Source of the DNA: Pleomorphomonas sp.
GTDB taxonomy: Bacteria > Pseudomonadota > Alphaproteobacteria > Rhizobiales > Pleomorphomonadaceae
Length of the DNA: 64,000 bases
Assembly (NCBI GenBank): GCA_029976075.1
Contig: JARKNW010000035.1
Span: forward strand, 1-64,000
Reading direction: 5' to 3'
The position numbers and the translations under genes are program-made. Below, in pieces: positions 55,376 to 64,000 of the stretch. Numbering within the stretch: position 1 is the first letter of the stretch; each line of letters begins with the position of its first letter. A model generated the notes under the pieces. It did no database searches, was not told the DNA's origin, and saw only the letters and a list, made by a program, of their open reading frames with translations.

Positions 55376-55482
55376 TCGAAGCCTTCCAGCCTCGCGTCCG
55401 GGCACGACATTCCCGAACGTCCGCCAGCATGACCTGCCGGCGGCGGAATATCAAGCGGCTTCGGCCGACATGCGACCGCAGC

Positions 55483-56067
55483 CTACTTCTTCTTTTTGTC
55501 CTTGCTCTCGTCGAAGCCGACGTAAATCACGAAATTGCCGCGGCTCTTGTCTCCGGGAACCGTGACGTCCGGTGCAACGAAGTCCCAATCGGCAGCGGCG
55601 GTACCCGGAGCGATCGTGACGTTCTGCGGGTAAAGCTTCGAGTAGAGCACCTCATCGCCGTTGCGCACCAACACGACGCGAACTGGCAACGTCGTGGCGC
55701 CCACCGCCCCGTTGGGACCTGCGAGGAGACGGCCGGCCACGCCCACCTTGATGGTCGTTGTACCCGAGGCATCGGTCCGGCATTCACGGGCGAACTTGCG
55801 GATCGTACCCTGGAAGCGGACGGCGCTCAGATCACCCTGCTTGCCCTTCTCGAAGACCGCCAGCATTTGCGTGCCTTCGCGCACCTGCACGTCCGGACAG
55901 ACGGCAACCGGCGCGAACCGCTCGAGCGCCTCCTGTTCGGCCTTGGGGTCGGTACCACCCGAAACCAGGGACCGCGGGGAAAAGCTGCTGATCGAGGAAC
56001 AGGCCGAGAGCGTCAAGACAAGCGCAAACGCCGACAAAACCTTACCGCTGAAACCGACAGAATTCAT
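55483..56067 (-). CDS. predicted outer-membrane/periplasmic lipoprotein
   Basis: 194 residues. A lipoprotein signal peptide (MNSVGFSGKVLSAFALVLTL with lipobox LSAC) is followed by Ser-rich linker and a soluble beta-rich domain with VCPDVQVREGTQMLAVFEKG, ECRTDASGTTTIKVGVAGRL and a Lys-only tail (KDKKKK). The domain type is common in alphaproteobacteria but I cannot name a function. ATG 56067 has GGAGG 10 nt upstream. It is upstream of the gcv riboswitch on the same strand but ends about 107 bp before it, so it is probably a separate unit. Confidence 0.85.
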   Translation of the reverse strand: MNSVGFSGKVLSAFALVLTLSACSSISSFSPRSLVSGGTDPKAEQEALERFAPVAVCPDVQVREGTQMLAVFEKGKQGDLSAVRFQGTIRKFARECRTDASGTTTIKVGVAGRLLAGPNGAVGATTLPVRVVLVRNGDEVLYSKLYPQNVTIAPGTAAADWDFVAPDVTVPGDKSRGNFVIYVGFDESKDKKKK

Positions 56068-56349
56068 GAGAGCGTTACCTCCGCTTAGCCGCTTCCATAG
56101 CATGCGGCCCCGACCTTGGCGACTCGTTCCATGTCGGTCATTCCTCATGGAGTCATCAGCCCGTACCTTCCGCTTTGCTAGACGTATTTCGTAGCGATTC
56201 CCACCCTGAAATATCGGCCCGGACAATGCGGGAGGTCGGTGAGAGCCGAGGAAGCCATTTCTGGCGAATGCCTGCGGGATCGCTGCCTTTCGCTTGACAG
56301 CCTAGGGGCAAACACTTCTATTCCGCTTCTTCAGCAAGAGGGACCACGG

Positions 56350-57324
56350 GTGACGCTGCCAAGGCTCAAGATCCTGCTCTGTGCGCCACGCGGTTTCTGC
56401 GCTGGCGTTGATCGGGCGATCCAGATCGTCGATCTGGCGCTCGCTCGCTACGGCGCGCCGGTCTACGTGAGACACGAGATCGTCCACAATAAATATGTGG
56501 TCGAGGAACTGAGGGCCAAGGGAGCCGTCTTCGTCGAGGAGCTCGACGAGATTCCCGATACCGATCAGCCGGTGATCTTCTCGGCGCACGGCGTGCCGCG
56601 CTCGGTGCCAGCAGCAGCCCAGGCGCGCAACCTCTTTCAACTCGATGCGACCTGCCCGCTGGTTACCAAGGTGCACCGTGAAGCGGAAATCCACCATCGG
56701 AAGGGCCGCCACGTCATCCTGATCGGTCACGCCGGACATCCCGAAGTGATCGGGACCATGGGGCAACTGCCGGAAGGTGCGGTAACGCTGATCGAAACCG
56801 TCGACGACGTCGGCAAGCTCTGTTTTCCGGCAGGAACGGTGCTCTCCTATACTTCGCAGACTACGCTTTCGGTCGACGATACCCGCATGATCGTCGAGGC
56901 ACTCACCGTTCGCTTTCCCGATATCGTGCCGCCGCACAAGAGCGACATTTGTTACGCCACCACCAACCGTCAGGCAGCCGTGCGCGAAGTGGCGCCGAAG
57001 GTCGACGCCATGCTGGTGGTGGGCGCGCCAAACTCGTCCAACTCGCAACGCTTGCGGGAAGTGGCCGCCCGTGAAGGCTGCGCGCGTGCGCTGCTGATCC
57101 AGCGGGCGTCCGATCTTGACTGGGAAGCGCTCGCCGGCATCGAAACGCTGGGCATTACCGCCGGTGCCTCGGCGCCGGAAGTGCTGGTCGAGGAGATTAT
57201 TGACGCCTTTGCCGCTCGCTACGACGTGTCCGTCGAAACGGTAAGAACGGCCGAGGAAACAATTGCCTTCACCCTTCCGCGCCCCTTGCGCGACATGGCC
57301 GACCAGGGCGGCCCGGAGCTTTAG
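56350..57324 (+). CDS. ispH: 4-hydroxy-3-methylbut-2-enyl diphosphate reductase
   Basis: 324 residues, the last MEP-pathway step, giving IPP and DMAPP. The three Fe-S cysteines are in [13 protein letters not shown] (Cys17), [12 protein letters not shown] and [27 protein letters not shown] and SAHGVPRSV contain the active-site residues. GTG 56350 is chosen because GAGGGA lies about 8 nt upstream and [10 protein letters not shown] matches the family start; the GTG at 56239 has a ribosome binding site only 3 nt away and adds an unusual extension. It begins a four-gene run with thrB, rnhA and the lipid kinase. Confidence 0.95.
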   Translation: MTLPRLKILLCAPRGFCAGVDRAIQIVDLALARYGAPVYVRHEIVHNKYVVEELRAKGAVFVEELDEIPDTDQPVIFSAHGVPRSVPAAAQARNLFQLDATCPLVTKVHREAEIHHRKGRHVILIGHAGHPEVIGTMGQLPEGAVTLIETVDDVGKLCFPAGTVLSYTSQTTLSVDDTRMIVEALTVRFPDIVPPHKSDICYATTNRQAAVREVAPKVDAMLVVGAPNSSNSQRLREVAAREGCARALLIQRASDLDWEALAGIETLGITAGASAPEVLVEEIIDAFAARYDVSVETVRTAEETIAFTLPRPLRDMADQGGPEL

Positions 57325-57325
57325 A

Positions 57326-58306
57326 ATGGCCGTCTACACGGATGTTTCCGATGAGGAACTCTCCGATTTTCTGACTCGCTACGATATCGGTGCGCTGGTC
57401 TCCTGCAAGGGAATCGCCGAGGGCGTCGAGAACTCCAACTTCCTGCTCGGCACCGATGCCGGCCGGTTCATCCTGACGCTTTACGAGAAGCGAGTGAATG
57501 AGGCCGACCTGCCCTTCTTTCTGGGGCTGATGGACCATCTGGCCGAACGTGGCATCATTTGTCCGCAGCCGGTGCGCGATCGCGACGGCAAGGCGTTGGG
57601 ACGTCTTGCCGGACGCCCGGCGACGATCGTCAGCTTTCTCGACGGCATGTGGGTGAAACGACCTGAGGTCAGCCATTGCGGTCAGGTGGGCGAAGCTCTG
57701 GCCCGCCTGCACAAGGCTGGCGAAGGCTTTTCCATTCGCCGCCGCAATGGTCTTGGACCCGATGGCTGGCCGCCGCTCTATGCGGGAAGTGCCGATCGTG
57801 CCGACGAGGTCCTCGTGGGGCTCGGCGGTGAGATCGAAACCGAACTTGCCTTCATCGAGACGCATTGGCCCAAGGGACTGCCGGAAGGCGTCATCCACGC
57901 CGATCTCTTTCCCGACAATGTGTTTTTCCTCAAGGGCGAGCTTTCGGGACTGATCGACTTCTACTTCGCTTGCAACGACTTCCTCGCCTATGACCTCGCC
58001 GTATGTCTCAATGCCTGGTGTTTCGAGCCTGACGGAGCGTTCAACATCACGAAGGGGCAGGCGATGCTGGCTGGCTACACGGCGGGGCGGCCACTGACCG
58101 ACGCCGAACGCATCGCATTGCCGATCCTCTGCCGTGGCTCGGCGCTACGCTTCCTTCTCACGCGCCTCTACGACTGGCTGATGACACCGCCAGGCGCCCT
58201 GGTTCGCAAGAAGGATCCACTCGAGTATTACCGGAAGCTGCGCTTCCACCGTACGGCGCCGACCGCTGCGGCCTACGGCCTCGAGCTTGCCGGGACGGGC
58301 GCATGA
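57326..58306 (+). CDS. thrB: homoserine kinase (type II, fructosamine-kinase-like)
   Basis: 326 residues, phosphorylating L-homoserine for threonine synthesis. It has the APH/ChoK fold of the alphaproteobacterial Thr[35 protein letters not shown], the catalytic-loop [11 protein letters not shown] and metal-binding [19 protein letters not shown]. It starts 1 bp after ispH and overlaps rnhA by 4 bp, the conserved ispH-thrB-rnhA order of Rhizobiales. Confidence 0.94.
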   Translation: MAVYTDVSDEELSDFLTRYDIGALVSCKGIAEGVENSNFLLGTDAGRFILTLYEKRVNEADLPFFLGLMDHLAERGIICPQPVRDRDGKALGRLAGRPATIVSFLDGMWVKRPEVSHCGQVGEALARLHKAGEGFSIRRRNGLGPDGWPPLYAGSADRADEVLVGLGGEIETELAFIETHWPKGLPEGVIHADLFPDNVFFLKGELSGLIDFYFACNDFLAYDLAVCLNAWCFEPDGAFNITKGQAMLAGYTAGRPLTDAERIALPILCRGSALRFLLTRLYDWLMTPPGALVRKKDPLEYYRKLRFHRTAPTAAAYGLELAGTGA

Positions 58307-58785
58307 GCGAAGAAAAGCGCGTTACCGTCTACACAGACGGTGCTTGCTCGGGGAATCCCGGGCCCGGTGGCTGGGGAGCCATCCTCGTCTATGGCGACAA
58401 ACGCAAGGAACTCAACGGGGGCGAGCAGCTCACCACCAACAATCGCATGGAGTTGACGGCAGCCTGCGCCGCGCTCGAGGCTTTGACGCGCCCCTGTGCC
58501 GTCGACCTCTACACTGACAGCCAATACGTGAAGGGCGGCATTACCGGCTGGATATTCGGCTGGAAGAAGAACGGCTGGAAAACGGCGGATAAAAAACCGG
58601 TCAAGAACGCCGATCTTTGGCAGCGGCTCGAAGAGGCTCGCCAGCGACACCGCGTGGACTGGCATTGGGTGAAGGGCCACGCCGGCCACGACATGAACGA
58701 GCGCGCCGACGAGCTGGCACGTCTCGGCATGGCGCCCTACAAGCCGGGATACGTGCCGCCCGATGGGGGCGCAGATGCCGCATGA
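58303..58785 (+). CDS. rnhA: ribonuclease HI
   Basis: 160 residues, degrading RNA in RNA-DNA hybrids. The DEDD active site is complete: Asp12 ([17 protein letters not shown]), Glu50 (NNRMELTAA), Asp72 ([10 protein letters not shown]) and Asp136 (NERADELA), with the basic handle [21 protein letters not shown] Gly/Pro-rich tail ends the protein. It overlaps thrB by 4 bp and the next gene by 11 bp. Confidence 0.97.
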   Translation: MSEEKRVTVYTDGACSGNPGPGGWGAILVYGDKRKELNGGEQLTTNNRMELTAACAALEALTRPCAVDLYTDSQYVKGGITGWIFGWKKNGWKTADKKPVKNADLWQRLEEARQRHRVDWHWVKGHAGHDMNERADELARLGMAPYKPGYVPPDGGADAA

Positions 58786-59650
58786 AGCCGCCCCGATCCT
58801 TGTCGTCGCCAACCCGGTGGCCGGCAACTTCAACTATCGGCATCTGATGCGTCTGGCCGAGCGGCTCGACCGGCTCGGTCTCAAGTCAGACATCTGGCTG
58901 ACCCGTTACTCCGGAGAGCTCGCCGACATCGCCACCGAGCTCTCGCCATCCGTGCGCACACTTGTGGTCGGCGGCGGGGATGGCTCCATCAACGAAGCGA
59001 TTACCGGCATCGTCAGGCGAGGCGACAGCGGCCCGGCCCTCTCCATCCTTCCATTCGGCACGGCAAACGTTTTGGCCCATGAGCTGGGCTTGCCATTCTC
59101 GCCCGAGAAACTGGCCGAACGCATCGCGGCTGGGCGCACGACCCCGCTCTATCTCGGCAGTGTGGGCGATCGGCCGTTTTCACTGATGGTGTCGGCCGGC
59201 TTCGATGCCGACATCGTTCACGCCGTTGATGCTCCGTTCAAGCGGCGGTGGGGCAAGCTCGCCTATGCCTGGAGGGGCCTGACGCTGGCCCTTGGCAAGA
59301 CGGGACGGGACGTCACCGTCACTGCCGACAATGAAACCTTCCGATGTCGGATCGCCGTGGTGACGACGGCGCGCTTTTACGGCGGTCCACTGTCCATCAC
59401 GCGTCATACCCGGGCAACAGAGCCCGGCCTGCGCCTCGTGACGCTTGCCGACGACCGGCCGGCAACGCTGTTGAAAGCCGCCACGGCCCTTGCGCTTGGC
59501 CGACTCGACAAACTTGACGCCGTTCAGGACCGAGCCGTCGCCGAAGTGCGCTTTTCCGGTGACGGGATCAGAATGCAAATCGATGGAGATCGGCTGGAGA
59601 CGACCGACGCGATCGTTCGCGCCGGCCGGACCATTGAAGTGATCAGTTGA
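58775..59650 (+). CDS. diacylglycerol kinase-family lipid kinase (YegS/DagK type)
   Basis: 291 residues, DAGK catalytic fold. The nucleotide-binding loop is [15 protein letters not shown], the second is [16 protein letters not shown], and [14 protein letters not shown] is the third landmark. It would phosphorylate diacylglycerol or a related lipid. ATG 58775 overlaps the rnhA stop by 11 bp; ATG 58763 is an alternative. It may link lipid recycling to the isoprenoid and phospholipid genes of the operon only by position. Confidence 0.9.
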   Translation: MPHEAAPILVVANPVAGNFNYRHLMRLAERLDRLGLKSDIWLTRYSGELADIATELSPSVRTLVVGGGDGSINEAITGIVRRGDSGPALSILPFGTANVLAHELGLPFSPEKLAERIAAGRTTPLYLGSVGDRPFSLMVSAGFDADIVHAVDAPFKRRWGKLAYAWRGLTLALGKTGRDVTVTADNETFRCRIAVVTTARFYGGPLSITRHTRATEPGLRLVTLADDRPATLLKAATALALGRLDKLDAVQDRAVAEVRFSGDGIRMQIDGDRLETTDAIVRAGRTIEVIS

Positions 59651-59653
59651 ATC

Positions 59654-60136
59654 TCAGAGCTTCTCGACAATGCTGGGCGCGCTGGAGCAGGTGGTCTCGC
59701 TGGCCTTTTCCTCGACCTGCAGTTCCTTCACGACGCCGGACTCGATGATGGCCGCGTAGCGCTTGGAGCGGGTACCCATGCTGGCCCCGAAGTCGTGGCT
59801 GAGCCCGAGTTCCTTTGCAAAAGCCGCGGAGCCGTCTGCGAGAAAAAGGATCATGTCGCCGGCGCCGAGCGCATCGCGCCAAGCGCCGAGCACGTAGGCA
59901 TCGTTGACGGCCGTCACGACGATGGCATCCACGCCCTTGGCCTTGATCTCTTCGAACTTCTGAATGAAGCCGGGAACATGGCTCTTCGAGCAGGTCGGCG
60001 TAAAGGCGCCCGGCACAGCCACCAAAATGACCTTCTTGCCGCCAAACACCTCGTCAGTCGTGATCTCCTTCCTGCCACCATCGGCAGTCGGCGTCAGAAA
60101 GGTGAATGCGGGCAGCTTGTCTCCGACCTTGATCAT
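59654..60136 (-). CDS. peroxiredoxin, Prx5 (AhpE/PMP20-like) type
   Basis: 160 residues. Peroxidatic Cys49 is in VPGAFTPTCSKSHVPGF, the Prx5 hallmark. A second Cys near the C-terminus (SETTCSSAP) is probably the resolving residue for thioredoxin or glutaredoxin coupling. It removes hydroperoxides in the cytosol. It converges with the lipid kinase gene (3 bp apart) and lies 45 bp downstream of the DsbD-alpha-like gene on the same strand. Confidence 0.94.
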   Translation of the reverse strand: MIKVGDKLPAFTFLTPTADGGRKEITTDEVFGGKKVILVAVPGAFTPTCSKSHVPGFIQKFEEIKAKGVDAIVVTAVNDAYVLGAWRDALGAGDMILFLADGSAAFAKELGLSHDFGASMGTRSKRYAAIIESGVVKELQVEEKASETTCSSAPSIVEKL

Positions 60137-60181
60137 TGCCGTCTTCCTTTTCGCAAACGCTATAAACCCCAGTGAATATAC

Positions 60182-61003
60182 CTATTGGGCTACAGCGTCG
60201 AGACGACGGATGATCTCGTAGGCACGGTCTTTTTCCACCAGAACGAAATTCAGTTCCACGCCGTCCGGCCGCGCCTTCGCCGGCCCTTCCAAGGCGACTT
60301 TGAACCGGCGACGGTTACCGTCGGTGCCTGCGGGTTCGGGCGGAGTGGCATACCATTTGGCAGGTGCAGTAACGAACAGGTCGATCAGGCGACCATCGTC
60401 AGTGACGGAAACGTCGGCATCGCCCCGCGCCGTCTCCGCATCGAAGTCGAGATGATCAACGGTCAGACGATCGTCCTCCGCCCTGACGGGCACACGCGCC
60501 TCGGAAGCATCAATTTCGTCGCTTGCGCCCTGATCAAGGTCGGTTGTCGGCTCCAGACGGGCCGAAACATCGGCTTCGGCGGGCACGCAAACGTCGGCGC
60601 AGAGGCCATAGAGCACTCGCACTGTAAGTATCACCGGCATATCCGGCCGAACAGGCACGGCTCGGATCGGCAGGAGAAGACGACCTTCATAGATCATCGA
60701 AGTGCCAGCACCATCGATGTGGCGAACCGGCACCGGGTAGTCGACGCTGAAATCCTTGAGATTGGCGCTCTTGGCGACGTCAAAAATCGGCGGAATTCCG
60801 GCATCCCCCGGATTGCGCCAGTAGGTGTGCCAGCCATCGGGCAGATCAAGCTCCAGAGCCGCTCGATAGACGCCGTTCTCGAGACCGCCGGCAACAACCA
60901 GACGAGTCTGCACGGTTGGCGCCTCGAACGTGGAGGCACCGGCGGGAATGCCGCTCAACAAAAGGATGGGAAACGCAAATCTTAGGAAGGCCGATATCTT
61001 CAA
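60182..61003 (-). CDS. secreted DsbD-alpha-like thiol protein
   Basis: 273 residues. A signal peptide (KISAFLRFAFPILLLSGIPA) is followed by an immunoglobulin-like domain with WHTYWRNPGDAGIPP and LYGLCADVCVPAEADVS, the C-x3-C motif seen in N-terminal DsbD-like (DsbC_N/TlpA-interacting) periplasmic domains. It probably accepts or donates electrons for periplasmic disulfides or cytochrome maturation. The membrane domain of full DsbD is missing. The start is uncertain: TTG 61003 is used, while TTG 61036 adds 11 residues. No clear ribosome binding site for either. Confidence 0.85.
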   Translation of the reverse strand: MKISAFLRFAFPILLLSGIPAGASTFEAPTVQTRLVVAGGLENGVYRAALELDLPDGWHTYWRNPGDAGIPPIFDVAKSANLKDFSVDYPVPVRHIDGAGTSMIYEGRLLLPIRAVPVRPDMPVILTVRVLYGLCADVCVPAEADVSARLEPTTDLDQGASDEIDASEARVPVRAEDDRLTVDHLDFDAETARGDADVSVTDDGRLIDLFVTAPAKWYATPPEPAGTDGNRRRFKVALEGPAKARPDGVELNFVLVEKDRAYEIIRRLDAVAQ

Positions 61004-61226
61004 CGTAGTCGTCTCGGTTCGAGGAAACGTTCGCAACTAGATAGCATCGAGGCGCGGTTTTTACCTTGCGAAAAACGACAGCCTTCCTTTGCGGATCATA
61101 TTGCCTTGTCAGGAGGGCCCATCGGTAAGACAGGCATCCTTCTGTCATAATCATCAGTGTTTTCTGTTTCTTAAGGGCTGATGGGCTTGATGAATGCACC
61201 TTTCGTATGAGCCCGCTGAGGATAGC

Positions 61227-63320
61227 ATGCGCCTGTCGATACAGAAGTCGATAATCTTGGTCATTTCGACGTTGAGCCTCGCACTCCTGGCAATAACAGG
61301 AGATGGAGCTTGGACGGCCTATCGCGCATGGACGACGGCGGAAACGCTACGCAACCTGACCGGCATCGAGCGCAACCTGTTCGATGCAGTGTCTAATTTC
61401 CGGATCGAGCGCGGCGACACGCCGTCGGTGCTTGGCTTGCCCCCCGAACAGAGTGGCGAAGCAATCAAGGTGATTGCCGAGCGGCGTGCGGCCGCCTCAA
61501 CCGGTCTCGACGCGACGATCGTCGGTCTCGAGAAGATTGGGAACGTTACCCTTAAGCCGGTACTCGACGATCTCAAGGCGCGCCGGGAGGCCCTTGCAAA
61601 GCTGCGGACCGCCGCCGACGGCGAACTCGCCAAACCGCTTGCCGCGCGCGACAAGGCCGTCGCCAAGACCTATCTCACCGAAGGCGGCGAAGTCCTGACC
61701 GCGATGGACAACGCCACGGGCACGATCGAAGGCGTTATCCAGACCATGGCGCCGGAGTTTGCCGCGCTTACCAATGTTCGCACGCTCGCCTGGAGTGCCC
61801 GCAGCTATGCCGGCACCGCCGTGACGGGAATGCTGGCGGCCATCACCGAGAAGCGTCCTTTCCGTGACGGCGAGGTCGCCCCGGTCAGCGCAGCGCTCAA
61901 ACAGGCTCAGTCGTTATGGGAACTGGTCCGCAGCATGGTCGCTTCGTCCGCTATCCCGGAGAGCATCCGCCAGAGCTTCGCCGAAGGTGATGCTGCGTTC
62001 TTTACCGGTGACTTCCGTAAGCTTCAGGATGAACAGATCAAGAAGATGACATCCTGGCAGCCTCCGAGCGTCAAGTTCGACGACTGGCGCCAGATGGGCG
62101 CGAAGGCGACTGCGGCGGTTGGAAACGTCGCCGGGTCGGCCATCGATGCTCTGCGGGCACAGGCCGATCGTTCCTCGAACCTAGCGACGCGTCAGCTTGC
62201 AATCAACGTCGCCATGCTGGCAGTCACTCTGTTGCTGTCCGTTGCCGCCGCGGTCATCACCCGCGTCCGTCTAGGCCGGCCGATGGCCCTTATGACAGAC
62301 GCAATGGGGCGCCTAGCCGCCAACGACACCTCGGTCGAGATCCCGGGGCTTGGCCGAAAGGATGAAATCGGCGCCATGGCCGCCGCCGTCGAGGTGTTCA
62401 AGACCAATGCCATTCGGGTCGGGGTGTTGGCTCGCGAGGCCGCGGAGCGAGACGCCAGCGAAACTGCCGAACGCCAAAGGCTGCGCGAAGAGACCGCTGC
62501 TGAATTCGAGGCAACGGTGGGCGGCGTCCTCGAAAGGGTCGTGGCGGCGATCGACCTGCTGCACAGCTCCGCAGAGACCTTGACCGGAAATGCCGAGGAG
62601 ACGGCGATGCAGGCCGCCTCGGCCGCCGCTGCCGCCAACCAGGCGACAGCAAACGTCCAGACGGTTGCAGGTGCAACCGAGGAACTGTCCTCGTCGATCA
62701 CCGAGATCGGAACCCGCGTTGCCACCGCCGGCTCGGTGGCAACGGAAGCGCGCGAGACCGCCGCGACGACGCGCGAGAACCTCGGCAGCCTTCAGGCCGC
62801 CGCGGACCAGATCGGAACCATCGTCGAGCTGATCGACAGCATCGCCGGACAAACCAACCTTCTGGCGCTCAATGCAACCATCGAGGCAGCGCGGGCTGGC
62901 GAGGCTGGAAAGGGCTTTGCCGTCGTGGCCGCCGAGGTCAAGCAGCTCGCCGATCAGACGTCGAAGGCCACCTCGCAGATCGGCCGTCAGATTGGAGACA
63001 TCCAGTCTTCAACCGGCACCTCGGCCACCTCGATCGGTGCGATTGCCGAAATCATTCACCGGATGAACGAGATCTCCGGCGCCATTGCCACTGCGGTCGA
63101 GCAGCAGGCAGGAGCAGCCAGCGAGATCGCCCACAACGTCAGCGAAGCGGCGCGCGGCACCGCAGCAGTCTCCGAAAATGTCGAAGGCATTCGCAAGGCG
63201 TCGGAACACACAAGCACCGTGTCGATCACGGTACTCTCGGCTGCCGACGATCTGGCAACACAGGCCGGCGAGCTCCGTAGAGCCATGGACGAGTTCCTGG
63301 TGACGCTGCGGGCGGCATGA
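61227..63320 (+). CDS. methyl-accepting chemotaxis protein
   Basis: 697 residues, a chemoreceptor. The first membrane helix is about residues 8-28, a helical periplasmic sensor (about 30-320) has no recognised ligand motif, and the second helix (about 325-348) leads to HAMP ([20 protein letters not shown]). The cytoplasmic MA domain has the hairpin tip [20 protein letters not shown] with [18 protein letters not shown]. No CheR/CheB-binding NWETF-type tail is present. ATG 61227 has GAGG 5 nt upstream. It is a single gene with a terminator behind it; no che genes are in the window. Confidence 0.94.
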   Translation: MRLSIQKSIILVISTLSLALLAITGDGAWTAYRAWTTAETLRNLTGIERNLFDAVSNFRIERGDTPSVLGLPPEQSGEAIKVIAERRAAASTGLDATIVGLEKIGNVTLKPVLDDLKARREALAKLRTAADGELAKPLAARDKAVAKTYLTEGGEVLTAMDNATGTIEGVIQTMAPEFAALTNVRTLAWSARSYAGTAVTGMLAAITEKRPFRDGEVAPVSAALKQAQSLWELVRSMVASSAIPESIRQSFAEGDAAFFTGDFRKLQDEQIKKMTSWQPPSVKFDDWRQMGAKATAAVGNVAGSAIDALRAQADRSSNLATRQLAINVAMLAVTLLLSVAAAVITRVRLGRPMALMTDAMGRLAANDTSVEIPGLGRKDEIGAMAAAVEVFKTNAIRVGVLAREAAERDASETAERQRLREETAAEFEATVGGVLERVVAAIDLLHSSAETLTGNAEETAMQAASAAAAANQATANVQTVAGATEELSSSITEIGTRVATAGSVATEARETAATTRENLGSLQAAADQIGTIVELIDSIAGQTNLLALNATIEAARAGEAGKGFAVVAAEVKQLADQTSKATSQIGRQIGDIQSSTGTSATSIGAIAEIIHRMNEISGAIATAVEQQAGAASEIAHNVSEAARGTAAVSENVEGIRKASEHTSTVSITVLSAADDLATQAGELRRAMDEFLVTLRAA

Positions 63321-63347
63321 CCCACAACAACCAGTAAATGCGACAAA

Positions 63348-63371
63348 GGGAGAAGGGCCAGTGCCCTCTCC
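63348..63371 (+). terminator. hairpin after the chemoreceptor gene
   Basis: GGGAGAAGGGC pairs with GCCCTCTCCC (one bulged A, 3-nt loop) and is followed by TTCGTTGCTTTC. It starts 28 nt after the stop. Confidence 0.6.
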
Positions 63372-63454
63372 CTTCGTTGCTTTCATGCCTTGAATAATCG
63401 CCATGGCGGTTCATATTGGTCAACTGGAGCCCCCTGCGAACCCCTGGATGCGCC

Positions 63455-64000
63455 ATGGCCGGAAAGGCAGCCTATCTCGACGGTAAGTTCCTGATCGCCA
63501 TGCCGGCGCTCGATGACGGCGACTTTGCGCGCTCGGTCATCTACATGTGTGCTCATTCGGCGGAAGGGGCGATGGGACTGGTGATCAACAAGCCACTTGA
63601 TCACCTGTCTTTCCCTGACCTTCTGGTTCAGCTTGAAATCATCCCGGATGAAAAGCGCATCCGCCTGCCTTCAGAGGCACGGTCCATGCGCGTGCATCAG
63701 GGCGGCCCTGTCGATACCGGTCGCGGCTTCGTGCTGCACACATCCGATTTTCATCTCGATGCGTCGACGCTGCCCATCTCCGAGGATTTGTCGCTGACGG
63801 CAACCGTGGAGATTCTCAAGGCGATTGCCGAGGGGCGCGGTCCCGAACACTCGCTGTTGACGCTTGGCTACGCCGGCTGGGCGCCGGGACAGCTTGAGAG
63901 CGAGATTCAGGCCAACGGCTGGCTCATCACGGATTCGGATCCGGACATCATCTTTTCCGCCGCCGATGGCGATCGATATCGCAAGGCACTTGCCACGCTC
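63455..64000 (+). CDS. YqgE/AlgH family protein (3' truncated by window)
   Basis: 182 codons are visible and remain open at the window edge. YqgE landmarks: [60 protein letters not shown] and [24 protein letters not shown]. The family is about 190-200 residues, so only the last few codons are missing. Its biochemical role is unsettled. ATG 63455 matches the family start, though no clear ribosome binding site precedes it. Confidence 0.93.
   Translation, partial: MAGKAAYLDGKFLIAMPALDDGDFARSVIYMCAHSAEGAMGLVINKPLDHLSFPDLLVQLEIIPDEKRIRLPSEARSMRVHQGGPVDTGRGFVLHTSDFHLDASTLPISEDLSLTATVEILKAIAEGRGPEHSLLTLGYAGWAPGQLESEIQANGWLITDSDPDIIFSAADGDRYRKALATL

Noticed and set aside
53561..55432. Long plus-strand open frame of about 620 codons
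   Set aside because: It is antisense to gcvT and gcvH, has Arg/His-rich non-protein-like sequence and crosses the riboswitch. It is a GC-bias shadow.
1..64000. CRISPR arrays, rRNA and tRNA genes
   Set aside because: No regularly spaced repeats and no rRNA or cloverleaf signatures were seen by eye. A tRNAscan or CRISPR search would be decisive.

Overview
The window looks like chromosome from a high-GC alphaproteobacterium of the Hyphomicrobiales (Rhizobiales) type. This rests on an LpxI-dependent lipid A block, an Omp2-type porin beginning MKTLLGTAAG, a two-subunit glycine decarboxylase behind a tandem glycine riboswitch, a type II (fructosamine-kinase-like) homoserine kinase, a ComEC without a visible metallo-beta-lactamase motif, and the gene order rpsB-tsf-pyrH-frr-uppS-cdsA-dxr-rseP-bamA-lpxD-fabZ-lpxA-lpxI-lpxB. 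I cannot name the species. No tRNA, rRNA or CRISPR array was found by eye.

Layout. (1) 1-4.4 kb is accessory: a tyrosine recombinase gene with arm-like repeats in front of it, an orphan plus-strand terminator, an Ldh_2 dehydrogenase and a shikimate-dehydrogenase-like gene. (2) 4.4-12 kb: an exported protein, a YegD-type Hsp70, parE, a possible frameshifted remnant, an RhlE-type helicase and a diguanylate cyclase. (3) 12-17.5 kb: comEC, gltX and gltA. (4) 17.5-32.5 kb is a long minus-strand run. rpsB and tsf serve translation, pyrH and frr follow, uppS, cdsA and dxr supply isoprenoid and phospholipid precursors, and rseP, bamA and the lpx/fabZ genes build the outer membrane. A perfect intrinsic terminator after bamA splits this run, and lpxD has its own candidate promoter. 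(5) 32.7-36 kb: marR-emrA-emrB, an autoregulated efflux operon with a palindromic operator on its -10 box. (6) 36-40.5 kb: a cell-envelope cluster. It encodes an OmpA-domain protein with five tandem repeats of about 121 residues, a 32-residue membrane peptide and a membrane-anchored helix-hairpin-helix protein, followed by a porin. (7) 41-50 kb: metabolic genes (benE-type transporter, histidine phosphatase, DnaJ/TerB protein, GNAT, amn, HAD) and an orphan fliK/flhB-C-like pair. (8) 50-55.4 kb: the glycine cleavage operon gcvT-gcvH-gcvPA-[49-aa ORF]-gcvPB behind the riboswitch. (9) 55.5-64 kb: a lipoprotein, ispH-thrB-rnhA-lipid kinase, a peroxiredoxin, a DsbD-alpha-like secreted protein, a chemoreceptor and the start of yqgE.

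Most interesting for follow-up are the unannotated 49-aa ORF overlapping gcvPA and gcvPB by ATGA at both ends, the OmpA-repeat / 32-aa / HhH triad, and the MarR promoter architecture. All functional calls come from reading motifs by eye. No database search was run.
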